DNA from: Marinibactrum halimedae
GTDB lineage: Bacteria; Pseudomonadota; Gammaproteobacteria; Pseudomonadales; Cellvibrionaceae
Reading direction: 5' to 3'
DNA: 64,000 bases
Assembly (NCBI RefSeq): GCF_021234875.1
Contig: NZ_JAJQVM010000014.1
Coordinates: 53,455 to 117,454, forward strand
Below the pieces are notes generated by a model. It saw only the letters and a program-made list of their open reading frames with translations. It searched no databases and had not been told where the DNA came from. A program made the translations under genes and the position numbers. Numbering within the stretch: position 1 is the stretch's first letter; each line of letters starts with the position of its first letter. Below, one piece after another: positions 55,688 through 63,386 of the stretch.

Positions 55688-57601
55688 TCAAACCTTAGAC
55701 TTTGCCACCCATTCTTTAATATTGGCTTCCAATACAGGTAACGGCACTGAACCATGAATCAAGATTTGATCATTAAAAGCACGCAAATCAAAGTTATCAC
55801 CTAACGTTTGCTTCGCAAATTCACGCAACTCCAAAATCTTGATTTGCCCCAATTTATAGGAACACGCCTGACCAGGCCATACAGAGTAGCGCTCCACCTC
55901 ACGAGTCACTGCAGCCACCGTATCGCCAGTGGTATTGTGCATATATTCAATGGCTTCTTCACGCGACCACTGTTTATGATGTAATCCTGTATCCACCACT
56001 AAACGCGCCGCACGGAATAATTCAGACTGCAAACGACCAAGATCACCCAAAGGGTCGTTATCATACAAACCCAATTCTTTCGCCAGTACTTCTGCATACA
56101 AAGCCCACCCTTCACCGTAAGCGCTGTACCACATTAAATTGCGAATCATTGGCATGTTCTCAATTTGCTGAGAAATCGCCACTTGCAAATGATGGCCTGG
56201 GCTTGCCTCGTGATAGGTTAATGTGGGCAACGTAAATTTTGGCCAATCTGCGGTATTTTTTAAATTAATCCAGTAAATTCCCGGGCGACTACCATCCAAA
56301 GAAGGGCTCGTATAATAACCACCCGGTGCGCCATCTTGTTCGTATTCTGCAATTCGACGAACCTCAACGCCCGCTTTCGGCAGGGTAATTAAAATATTCG
56401 GCAACAGGCCAGAAATTTCATCCATTTGTTTGTTTAAATCAGAAAGTAACTCCGTACGACCCTCATCATTATTGGGATAAATGAATTTTTCATCTTTGGT
56501 CAACGCAATATAACGCTCCATGATTTCGCCATCTTTATAACCTTGTGATGTCAAAATCACATCCATTTCTTTTTGAATACGAGCGACTTCAGCCAAACCT
56601 AATTGATGAATTTCTTCAGCCGTTTTCCCTCCAGCCCCAAAATTTTCTAATGCCAATTGATAGCGTGTTGCGCCGTCTTTCAAATCCCAAATACCGGCGT
56701 TGGTAGAGGCTTTAGGCAGCATATCAGTAAGTGCCTTTTCTAAAGCGCCATAACCAGGATAAACACTGCTCTTCACAGCATGAGTGGCTGCATCGACAAA
56801 CGCCTTTTGTTCTTCTTGTGACAGGGATTCTATTTCTTTCAATCGAGTTTCAAATGACGTAACCAAAGGATTCTTTGCAGGAGGTGCCGCCATAACTTGC
56901 TTTATAAACCCAAGCGCACCTTCAATGGCAAATGCCGGAGGCAAAATACCGTTTTTTGTGTCCTCAGCCAAAACGATTGCTACCCCTTCGAACAAGCCTT
57001 TTACCTGGGATAAACGCGCAATATAGTCTTGTGCATCAGGCTCACTTTTTAAGGGGTGCTCTGTTTGTAAAGAGCGCGGAATATCAATATGTGGACCGCT
57101 CAATTGAGAAATAACAAAGGGAGAAAAAACACCTAACTCACCAAAAGCACCGTGCACATAAGGCTTAAACTTACTTGCCATCGTTAACGAGCTGTACAAC
57201 GCATCGTAGGTTGAACGTGCTACACCTTTAAGCTCATCGCGATTAATGGTCTCTAAAAAAGCAATCGCTTCAGCATTCACACTTTTTTCTTTTTCAACAT
57301 CCTGTAAAGTAAAGGAACCCAGTTGATCACTGAATTTCATTCCCAAATACGCTTCCGTCACTCCAAGACTGGTTGCGTATAATGGCTGACGTCGTAATAC
57401 GTTTTTTGCATGCTCATCAACAAATGCAATAAATTTTTTCTGATCTTCACTGACCTGTTCAACCGAGGCATCTACCATTGAAACCTCTGCACTTTTCGCT
57501 GTATTGTCTTGTGACACTGGCGTCGAAGACTGATCACTACATGCGATTAATAACGTTGCAAGCGCCACTGCGCTTGCCAATTTCAATGATTTGAATGTCA
57601 T
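55688..57601 (-). CDS. DUF885 family lipoprotein, metallopeptidase-like
   Basis: 637 residues from an ATG at 57601 with AGGGTGA upstream. The signal peptide ends in the lipobox LLIAC (Cys at about residue 21), so it is lipid-anchored. The DUF885 body carries HEASPGHHLQ (zinc motif), AYGEGWALYAEVLAKELG, and VERYSVWPGQACSYKLGQ. It shares these motifs with the secreted protein at 39196-40971 but diverges elsewhere, an old duplication. It is probably a periplasmic peptidase; substrates are unknown. Confidence 0.92.
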   Translation of the reverse strand: MTFKSLKLASAVALATLLIACSDQSSTPVSQDNTAKSAEVSMVDASVEQVSEDQKKFIAFVDEHAKNVLRRQPLYATSLGVTEAYLGMKFSDQLGSFTLQDVEKEKSVNAEAIAFLETINRDELKGVARSTYDALYSSLTMASKFKPYVHGAFGELGVFSPFVISQLSGPHIDIPRSLQTEHPLKSEPDAQDYIARLSQVKGLFEGVAIVLAEDTKNGILPPAFAIEGALGFIKQVMAAPPAKNPLVTSFETRLKEIESLSQEEQKAFVDAATHAVKSSVYPGYGALEKALTDMLPKASTNAGIWDLKDGATRYQLALENFGAGGKTAEEIHQLGLAEVARIQKEMDVILTSQGYKDGEIMERYIALTKDEKFIYPNNDEGRTELLSDLNKQMDEISGLLPNILITLPKAGVEVRRIAEYEQDGAPGGYYTSPSLDGSRPGIYWINLKNTADWPKFTLPTLTYHEASPGHHLQVAISQQIENMPMIRNLMWYSAYGEGWALYAEVLAKELGLYDNDPLGDLGRLQSELFRAARLVVDTGLHHKQWSREEAIEYMHNTTGDTVAAVTREVERYSVWPGQACSYKLGQIKILELREFAKQTLGDNFDLRAFNDQILIHGSVPLPVLEANIKEWVAKSKV

Positions 57602-57756
57602 GGTATTCACCCTATGGCAACGGTAATGAAGTGATTTGGAATTAAAATAGAAAGCGAGGAGACGACTATCGCACTCTGGCGACTGAAAAACAGAAGCTTA
57701 CCCCACATACTGAATCGCTCAGTTTGAGAAAGAGCATCAATATGCGGGGGTGCGCT

Positions 57757-58281
57757 TTATTCTTTTACTTGAAACTGATCAGGGTCAAAATAAGTCAACT
57801 GCATAGTGACCTCTCCAGAGGTTCCCAGCTGCATGATGATGAGCATCACATTGACTTGCCCTTTCACTCGAACACCTGCTGGCAAATCAAACAAAATGCC
57901 ACCGGTACGATTCGTACGAATGTTTAAATCTTGCCGTGCTTTTAATCGAGGAGCCACTTTCTTCAATAACTGATCGACTGAGGCTCGAAACACGTCATTA
58001 TTAAAACCAGGCCCTTTAAACATTTTATGGTCTAAAGACATATTCAGCTTTAACTTAAGCTTTTCCTGAATGGTAATTTCACCTAACTGGACTTTTTCAC
58101 CCGATTTTAAGCGACGAAATAGCTCTTTCGATTTATCTTTCGGTGACCGCATAACGGTGCGTGCAATCACGCCAAGACCCAAGTCCAACAGTCGTGGGAC
58201 ATTGACTTCTGGACCTTGTGGTTGAGCACCTGCAGCAGGTGCTTCGGACACAGCTTCTGTGGTGGTTTTTTGTTCACTCAT
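57757..58281 (-). CDS. Conserved hypothetical protein
   Basis: 174 residues with no signal peptide or membrane helix. The first 25 residues are low-complexity (Ala, Pro, Glu, Gln). The body has alternating hydrophobic strands (VQLGEITIQEKLKLKLNMSLD, GQVNVMLIIMQLG, VTMQLTYFD), suggesting a beta-rich fold such as a lipid-binding or structural module. I do not recognise the family. It lies between the DUF885 lipoprotein and the class II aldolase on the same strand, about 190 bp from the aldolase. Confidence 0.72.
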   Translation of the reverse strand: MSEQKTTTEAVSEAPAAGAQPQGPEVNVPRLLDLGLGVIARTVMRSPKDKSKELFRRLKSGEKVQLGEITIQEKLKLKLNMSLDHKMFKGPGFNNDVFRASVDQLLKKVAPRLKARQDLNIRTNRTGGILFDLPAGVRVKGQVNVMLIIMQLGTSGEVTMQLTYFDPDQFQVKE

Positions 58282-58472
58282 ATCAATGACTACTACCGGT
58301 TTTTTTGGATTTATCAGCGAGTATAAACAGGGTGTTGATCACAGAGCAACTTGCTCCGCCGATTAAAGATACCAACACTTAAAACGGCAGAGCATTTCAC
58401 AATAGCTCACCCACTTTTGTTGAAAAGCGGATGCCTACAAAGATAAATACAAAACCTCAATACCATTCCGTT

Positions 58473-59522
58473 TCATAAGCCACCATTGGCATAATGTAAT
58501 TGCATAGTCTCTAGAGAGATTGGGCGAATTTTGGTCGACATTCCCGCTGCCCCAAAAGCTTCATAGCGAGCAATACAAATATCACGCATTGCCACAATAG
58601 ATTTTGCCAAATACTTACGTGGATCAAATTCAGACGGGTTTTCTGCGAGAAAACGACGAATGGAACCGGTACACGCCAAGCGTAAATCCGTATCGATATT
58701 AATTTTACGCACACCATGCTTTATGCCCTCGATAAGGTTATCCACAGGCACACCGTAGGTTTCTGGGATGTCGCCCCCGTGCTCGTTGATGATGTGTAAC
58801 CACTCCTGAGGCACCGAAGACGAGCCATGCATTACCAAGTGGGTTTTGGGTAAGCGCTTGTGAATGGTTTTAATTCGATCAATGGCGAGAATATCCCCCG
58901 TAGGGGGACGAGTAAATTTGTAAGCGCCGTGAGAGGTGCCACAGGCAATCGCCAGTGCATCGACTCCTGTTTGTGCGACAAAATCCGCTGCTTCGGCAGG
59001 GTCGGTCAACATTTGCTCATGAGTCAGTGTCCCGCTTGCACCGATGCCATCTTCTTCGCCTGCTTGACCGGTTTCAAGAGACCCGAGACAACCCAATTCC
59101 CCCTCTACTGACACACCACAAGCATGGGCCATTTCAACGGTCTGCCGTGTTACTTCCACATTGTACTCATAGCTCGACGGTGTTTTACCGTCATCGCGCA
59201 GTGAACCGTCCATCATCACCGAACTAAACCCCAGTTGAATAGAGCGCTGACACACCGCCGGTGACGTTCCATGATCTTGATGCATCACCACTGGAATATC
59301 GGGAAATTCCTCCACAGCGGCCATCATTAAATGTCGTAAAAAAGGTGCCCCAGCGTACTTACGAGCGCCCGCAGACGCTTGCACAATAACCGGAGACTGC
59401 GTTAAAGACGCCGCCTCCATAATTGCCCGCATTTGCTCAAGGTTATTCACGTTAAATGCAGGAACCCCATAACCGTATTCCGCCGCATGATCCAACAATT
59501 GGCGCAAGCTAATCAAAGCCAT
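58473..59522 (-). CDS. fba: Class II fructose-bisphosphate aldolase
   Basis: 349 residues from an ATG at 59522 with a purine-rich ribosome site; a longer frame to 59582 is not family-like. Motifs: [21 protein letters not shown], the zinc ligands in [41 protein letters not shown] and [13 protein letters not shown]. It is the subgroup also used in the Calvin cycle (about 350 residues, [11 protein letters not shown] start). It catalyses the reversible aldol cleavage of fructose 1,6-bisphosphate. A class I aldolase is also present in the window. Confidence 0.95.
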   Translation of the reverse strand: MALISLRQLLDHAAEYGYGVPAFNVNNLEQMRAIMEAASLTQSPVIVQASAGARKYAGAPFLRHLMMAAVEEFPDIPVVMHQDHGTSPAVCQRSIQLGFSSVMMDGSLRDDGKTPSSYEYNVEVTRQTVEMAHACGVSVEGELGCLGSLETGQAGEEDGIGASGTLTHEQMLTDPAEAADFVAQTGVDALAIACGTSHGAYKFTRPPTGDILAIDRIKTIHKRLPKTHLVMHGSSSVPQEWLHIINEHGGDIPETYGVPVDNLIEGIKHGVRKINIDTDLRLACTGSIRRFLAENPSEFDPRKYLAKSIVAMRDICIARYEAFGAAGMSTKIRPISLETMQLHYANGGL

Positions 59523-59728
59523 AATTATTCTCTTCTCGTCTGTGATGGTGTTTGTGCTGATCAGTGCTCTTCGAAAAGGCAAACACTGAAATTAATTTTC
59601 ATTTTTTTCAGCAACTCTAAGTAATTTACACTAATAAAAACAAAGACTTAGCACCAAAAATCATACTGACTTTTTCAACTTAACGTAAAGAGAAAATTAG
59701 GATATGTGTTGACTTAACATTCTTAAAT

Positions 59729-60631
59729 TTATCGATTTACTCGCAAAACAATGGATTCTATTTCGCGCAACGCTCGCATTGCGGCGTCTTCCTGAACAAC
59801 ACACTCGGATAAAGAACCATAATGTTGCTCTAAACAATTCATCAATAGGGTTTTAATTTCAGCAACTCTCGGCTTTTCTGGTAACGAACTTTGCAAATAC
59901 AAACGCTCCAACTCTCGCTCTTTTTCTGAAAAATAATCTTCCACCTGCTGCTGCGTCCACTCACCACGACGTATTGCTTTGAGTTGTTCTTTGTTTCTCA
60001 ACAAATCCAAATCTTGTTCTACTAAAATTTGTTCCACCTCATTCAATAGACGCACAACGTGATAAGCAAATTTCACATCGTAACCAAAGGTTTCTATGGT
60101 TTTTTGTCGATGCCCCGTCGGAACCTTCGTTCGCATTTTATGAACTTGTGAGTAGGCATAGCCTTTAAATTTTGGCCAGCACGCTTTATGCAAAAAAATA
60201 TGCCGTTGCTCTCGCACCATTTCACCAATCGCCGTGCTGTAAAGTACGCAATTTCTAGGGACAAACAGTGAATCAATGATGTTCGGGTTGTTTTCCATCA
60301 GCAGACGAAAATATTTAATGATGGAATAAATCACCACATCGTAATCACGACCTTTACCCCCTAAAGCAGATTTATCCAGCATGTGATGTTGTTGAATTTG
60401 ATCAAACTGCTTTCCCGGTTCATCAAAACCCGGTATTTCACCTCTCAAATGAGGGAACACCCAATCTCGCGGGGGGATAGCAAAACCATAAATATCCATA
60501 TCAGAATGATCTTGTGCCACGCCATACGCAATAGACCCCATCACCACTTCATATTGAACAGCAGTATCTAAAAATTTGGGGGCGCCTTGCAGTAAACCTT
60601 TTTTGATGAACTCTTGTGTTTTACTGCCCAT
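59729..60631 (-). CDS. Nucleotidyltransferase (YcgL/RlaP-type)
   Basis: 300 residues. The pol-beta-like motif GSIAYGVAQDHSDMDIYGF (Gly-Ser then Asp-x-Asp) is followed by the third acidic residue in the strand DYDVVIYSIIKYFRLL, then FVPRNCVLYST and a basic C-terminal helical region. This matches the predicted nucleotidyltransferases of the COG3541/RlaP group, some of which are found with RNA ligases in RNA repair loci. It lies 50 bp downstream of cca on the same strand, which suggests tRNA end repair. The substrate is not known. Confidence 0.82.
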   Translation of the reverse strand: MGSKTQEFIKKGLLQGAPKFLDTAVQYEVVMGSIAYGVAQDHSDMDIYGFAIPPRDWVFPHLRGEIPGFDEPGKQFDQIQQHHMLDKSALGGKGRDYDVVIYSIIKYFRLLMENNPNIIDSLFVPRNCVLYSTAIGEMVREQRHIFLHKACWPKFKGYAYSQVHKMRTKVPTGHRQKTIETFGYDVKFAYHVVRLLNEVEQILVEQDLDLLRNKEQLKAIRRGEWTQQQVEDYFSEKERELERLYLQSSLPEKPRVAEIKTLLMNCLEQHYGSLSECVVQEDAAMRALREIESIVLRVNR

Positions 60632-60680
60632 GATGGATACATCCTTTCTCTTTTATTAGTATTTTTTATCTGTACATTTA

Positions 60681-61901
60681 TTAAGACAAACTTTTTTTTG
60701 CGATACGACGTATTCGTTCTCGTCGAATTTGTTCGGCAAGTTTTAAGCCTTTGTAACCCGCCTCTAAAAATGGCTGACTGCTGACTTCCCTTATCGCACT
60801 ACAAGCTCGAATCAATATTTCTTTCTGGGGATAGTCACGCCGATCGTAACCAAGCCTTCCACAGGCATCCGCCTCACAGGCTTGAGCAAATAAGGTTACC
60901 CGCTCTGGCCGACGCACAGCATCCAATGCTTCCAGTAAACGCATAATGGATCGAGCCTGCATTTCACCGACTTTATGGCAACGTAAATGATGCTCTGAAA
61001 CCAGCTTACCCATTTGCAGATAATCTCTTGGCACTCGTAAACGCTCACTTAACATCTCGACTAAAGGTACGCCTTTAATTCCATGACAAATATGACTTGG
61101 CCATTTTTCTTTGGGCGTTACCCCTTTGCCTAAATCGTGCACTAACGCCATCCACGTCACTAATGGATTATTAAATCGCTCGCGAGCCACATCCACCGCC
61201 ATCATGACATGCTCCCCGGTATCCACTTCCGGATGATGCTCGGGTGGCTGTGGCACGCCAAATAAACAATCCACTTCAGGAAATAACACGGCTAAGGCAC
61301 CACAACGCCGTAACACATGAAAGAACTCACTGGGCTTGGGTTCTTCCAGTGCCCGAGACAACTCTTTCCATACTCTTTCTGGTGTGAGAGACGTCAGCTC
61401 TCCTCTCTGTGTTATCTCAGCCATTAGGGCATATGTTTCACGATGGACAGAAAACCCTAGGCTTGCGTAACGCGCGGCAAATCGTGCAACACGCAGAACG
61501 CGTAGAGGGTCTTCTGCAAACGCACTGGACACATGACGAAGCACGCCTGCCTCTAAATCGGCTCGACCGTTATATGGGTCGATGTATTCACCTGAACGAG
61601 ATTTTGCGATGGCATTGATGGTTAAATCTCGGCGAGAGAGGTCTTCTTCCAAAGTCACGTCTTTACCAAAATCACACACAAATCCATGATAGCCACTACC
61701 CGACTTTCGCTCAGTGCGAGCCAGTGCATATTCTTCTTTGGTCTCTGGGTGTAGAAAAACTGGGAAATCATTGCCAACAGACTCATAACCTAATCGAAGC
61801 AATTCTTCCGGCGACGAACCAACAACCACCCAATCTTGATCTTTTATGGGCAAGCCAAGTAATTCATCTCGTACTGCACCGCCCACTAAATAGGTTTTCA
61901 T
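60681..61901 (-). CDS. cca: tRNA CCA-adding enzyme with HD domain
   Basis: 406 residues from the ATG at 61901. Class II tRNA nucleotidyltransferase: [20 protein letters not shown], the [11 protein letters not shown] motif, [11 protein letters not shown] and [16 protein letters not shown]-terminal HD phosphohydrolase domain ([30 protein letters not shown]) corresponds to the multifunctional E. coli-like enzyme with phosphatase and phosphodiesterase activities. It builds or repairs the 3' CCA of tRNA. A nucleotidyltransferase gene follows on the same strand. The upstream region holds terminators and small ORFs. Confidence 0.95.
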   Translation of the reverse strand: MKTYLVGGAVRDELLGLPIKDQDWVVVGSSPEELLRLGYESVGNDFPVFLHPETKEEYALARTERKSGSGYHGFVCDFGKDVTLEEDLSRRDLTINAIAKSRSGEYIDPYNGRADLEAGVLRHVSSAFAEDPLRVLRVARFAARYASLGFSVHRETYALMAEITQRGELTSLTPERVWKELSRALEEPKPSEFFHVLRRCGALAVLFPEVDCLFGVPQPPEHHPEVDTGEHVMMAVDVARERFNNPLVTWMALVHDLGKGVTPKEKWPSHICHGIKGVPLVEMLSERLRVPRDYLQMGKLVSEHHLRCHKVGEMQARSIMRLLEALDAVRRPERVTLFAQACEADACGRLGYDRRDYPQKEILIRACSAIREVSSQPFLEAGYKGLKLAEQIRRERIRRIAKKSLS

Positions 61902-61940
61902 GATCACACTCTTTTTTGAAACTTTGGAAAAGCAATAACA

Positions 61941-61970
61941 AAATAAAAAACGCTCCCATTTGGGAGCGCT
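61941..61970 (-). terminator. Minus-strand terminator upstream of cca
   Basis: CGCTCCCA / TGGGAGCG stem followed on the minus strand by T6ATTTT. It ends a transcript coming from 62 kb, not cca. Confidence 0.88.
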
Positions 61971-61982
61971 CTACACAAATTA

Positions 61983-62018
61983 TTATCGGGATGTAATTTT
62001 ACCACCATACAGCATCAT
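61983..62018 (-). CDS. Candidate 11-residue small ORF
   Basis: MMLYGGKITSR. A strong Shine-Dalgarno AGAGGAAAGGTG directly precedes it, and a rho-independent terminator follows 13 bases after the stop. No homologue is known to me. Confidence 0.3.
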   Translation of the reverse strand: MMLYGGKITSR

Positions 62019-62044
62019 CACCTTTCCTCTACTTTTCCATAGAA

Positions 62045-62095
62045 TTAGTTGTTACTCAAAACAGCAACATTGTCGAGATCAGTGTCATCGTACAT
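62045..62095 (-). CDS. Candidate 16-residue small ORF
   Basis: MYDDTDLDNVAVLSNN. GGGGG stands six bases before the ATG, a very good ribosome binding site for this genome. It lies between two minus-strand terminators and just upstream of the 11-residue ORF. An overlapping frame (62056-62271) ends in the same stretch. It may be a leader peptide or a real small protein. Confidence 0.35.
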   Translation of the reverse strand: MYDDTDLDNVAVLSNN

Positions 62096-62154
62096 GGCAT
62101 ACCCCCTTTTGTTTTTCCATCGTATTGAAATTGATACATCAATACCGTGAATAA

Positions 62155-62189
62155 AAATAAAAAACCCCGGCTGTTACCAACCGGGGTTT
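62155..62189 (-). terminator. Minus-strand terminator in the small-ORF unit
   Basis: CCCCGG / CCGGGG with flanking A/T pairs and a ten-base loop; on the minus strand it is followed by T6ATTTTTATT. Confidence 0.88.
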
Positions 62190-62195
62190 TCGATC

Positions 62196-62230
62196 CGGAA
62201 GGCAACACTGCCTTCCCACACAGAAGGCAA
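62196..62230 (-). promoter_or_regulatory. Competing hairpins before the terminator
   Basis: GGAAGGCA (62196-62203) pairs with TGCCTTCC (62208-62215). The same TGCCTTC arm can instead pair with GAAGGCA at 62223-62229. The two hairpins exclude each other, and both lie directly upstream (minus strand) of the terminator at 62155-62189. Confidence 0.55.
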
Positions 62231-62731
62231 TTAGAAAATGATAATTGTCTTTTTAGTGACAAAAAAATCATTCAACACAAAAGAAATACGCTTATCGATT
62301 CCAAAATACAATTCCGGCGATAAACAACACTGACAAGAAGTGCAATTAATTACCAAACCAAAAATGTTTTCAATAAAGGCTTTCAATGTATGATTTCCGA
62401 CACGCTTAAAAATAAATTATGCATGGCAATCCAATACGATTACCGAAGAGCGTTTTAAACATTAACGCCTGTGAAAAGTAACCGCAAGATAAATTTTGAC
62501 TCTACTTTTAAAGAAATAACCTTACGTTATATACCGACAAAAGCATTTCTTTTTTTACAGCCGAACGAAGCCCTATCACGTATTTTTGCGATATTTTGCA
62601 TAGCCGTATACGAGGAAGTTTTGAGTAAAACCCATTACTTCCCTAAAGATAAACATCGTTGCTTCATTTATAAAAATATCGTCTAAAGAGATTTCCTTAC
62701 GTTTTAACCATTCACGTTATTAAGGCGAAAA
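62216..62731. other. AT-rich stretch without supported gene
   Basis: About 500 bp between the two attenuator-like units. The only frame of note (62471-62686, plus, GTG start) has no ribosome binding site and no similarity I recognise. Confidence 0.55.
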
Positions 62732-62811
62732 AAAACCCGGAGGGCTTCTTCGCCTTCCGGGTTTTCGCGTCTGAATCTGCGACTGTCTCTGGAAGGCTTG
62801 TTGCCTCCCAG
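62732..62811 (-). promoter_or_regulatory. Ile/Val-type transcription attenuator
   Basis: On the minus strand, arm 1 GGGAGGC and arm 2 GCCTTCC form a hairpin (62787-62811). Arm 3 GGAAGGC (62752-62758) is perfectly complementary to arm 2 (antiterminator). Arms 3 and 4 form the terminator stem with AAAACCCGG/CCGGGTTTT and T8 (62732-62765). This is the classical 1:2, 2:3, 3:4 layout of amino acid operon leaders. Confidence 0.7.
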
Positions 62812-62822
62812 AATTCACACTT

Positions 62823-62918
62823 CTAGTCGACAACCATGGCACACACGATAATGCCTCGGCTAATAATTAGCCCAAGCTTTCGCGTGCAAATCGGTTTAAT
62901 CGAATTATGTGAAGTCAT
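62823..62918 (-). CDS. Ile/Val-rich leader peptide
   Basis: 31 residues, beginning MTSHNSIKP and containing LGLIISRGIIVCAMVV near the end: six Ile and three Val, with Ile-Ile, Ile-Ile-Val and Val-Val clusters. It ends 12 bases before the first attenuator hairpin and is preceded by a good promoter. This is the form of ilv operon leader peptides (IlvL/IvbL). The ribosome binding site (GAG) is weak. No ilv structural gene follows. Confidence 0.6.
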   Translation of the reverse strand: MTSHNSIKPICTRKLGLIISRGIIVCAMVVD

Positions 62919-62948
62919 TGTCTCAGTTCTTTATATCGGTTTTGGTTG

Positions 62949-62978
62949 ATTATAAACAGCTATTTAATTCAACTACAA
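62949..62978 (-). promoter_or_regulatory. Sigma-70 promoter of the Ile/Val leader
   Basis: TTGTAG (62973-62978) and a perfect TATAAT (62949-62954) are 18 bp apart on the minus strand, about 35 bp before the leader ATG. Confidence 0.65.
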
Positions 62979-63050
62979 GAGCTTAGGATAAAAAAATAAA
63001 ATTAATGTTCGTATCGAAACTCTTGTGCTATTTCAGCCATATTCAACATA

Positions 63051-63351
63051 AGGGCACCTCTAAAAATAGCCCAACTTTGATATAATCTCACTGTTCAAAA
63101 ATTTCAAGAGTTTCCTTCTATGTCTCAGCCCGGCTTTTTTGATTTAGATGACAGGTATCGCAAGTTAGATGAAAAAGATCCATTAGTTCATCTCAACAAA
63201 CTGATATTTTGGGAAGCCTTTCGTCCGACCTTAAAGGAAATACGAAAGTCGAACCGAAAAAGCAATGCGGGTCGTAAAGCCTATGACGAGCTACTGATGT
63301 TCAAAGTACTCGTACTTCAGCACTTATACAATGTATCCGATGATCAGATAG
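63051..63351 (+). mobile_element. IS5-type element, first 301 bp (truncated copy)
   Basis: The left end AGGGCACCTCTAAAAATAGC, an internal promoter-like TTGATATAAT and the start of the transposase gene are present, after which the copy is cut by the left end of the next copy. It differs from the second copy at one base only (63293, silent). Confidence 0.9.
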
Positions 63352-63386
63352 AGGGCACCTCTAAAAATAGCCCAACTTTGATATAA
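63120..63386 (+). pseudogene. Truncated IS5-type transposase
   Basis: The first 78 residues match the complete frame in the second copy (from MSQPGFFDLDDRYRKL to NVSDDQIE). The frame then runs out of transposase sequence into the left end of copy 2 and stops at 63386. It keeps only the N-terminal DUF772-like region and has no DDE residues, so it cannot be active. Confidence 0.88.

Noticed and set aside
62471..62686. 71-codon plus-strand frame between the attenuator units
   Set aside because: GTG start without a ribosome binding site, no recognisable similarity, and AT-rich chance composition.
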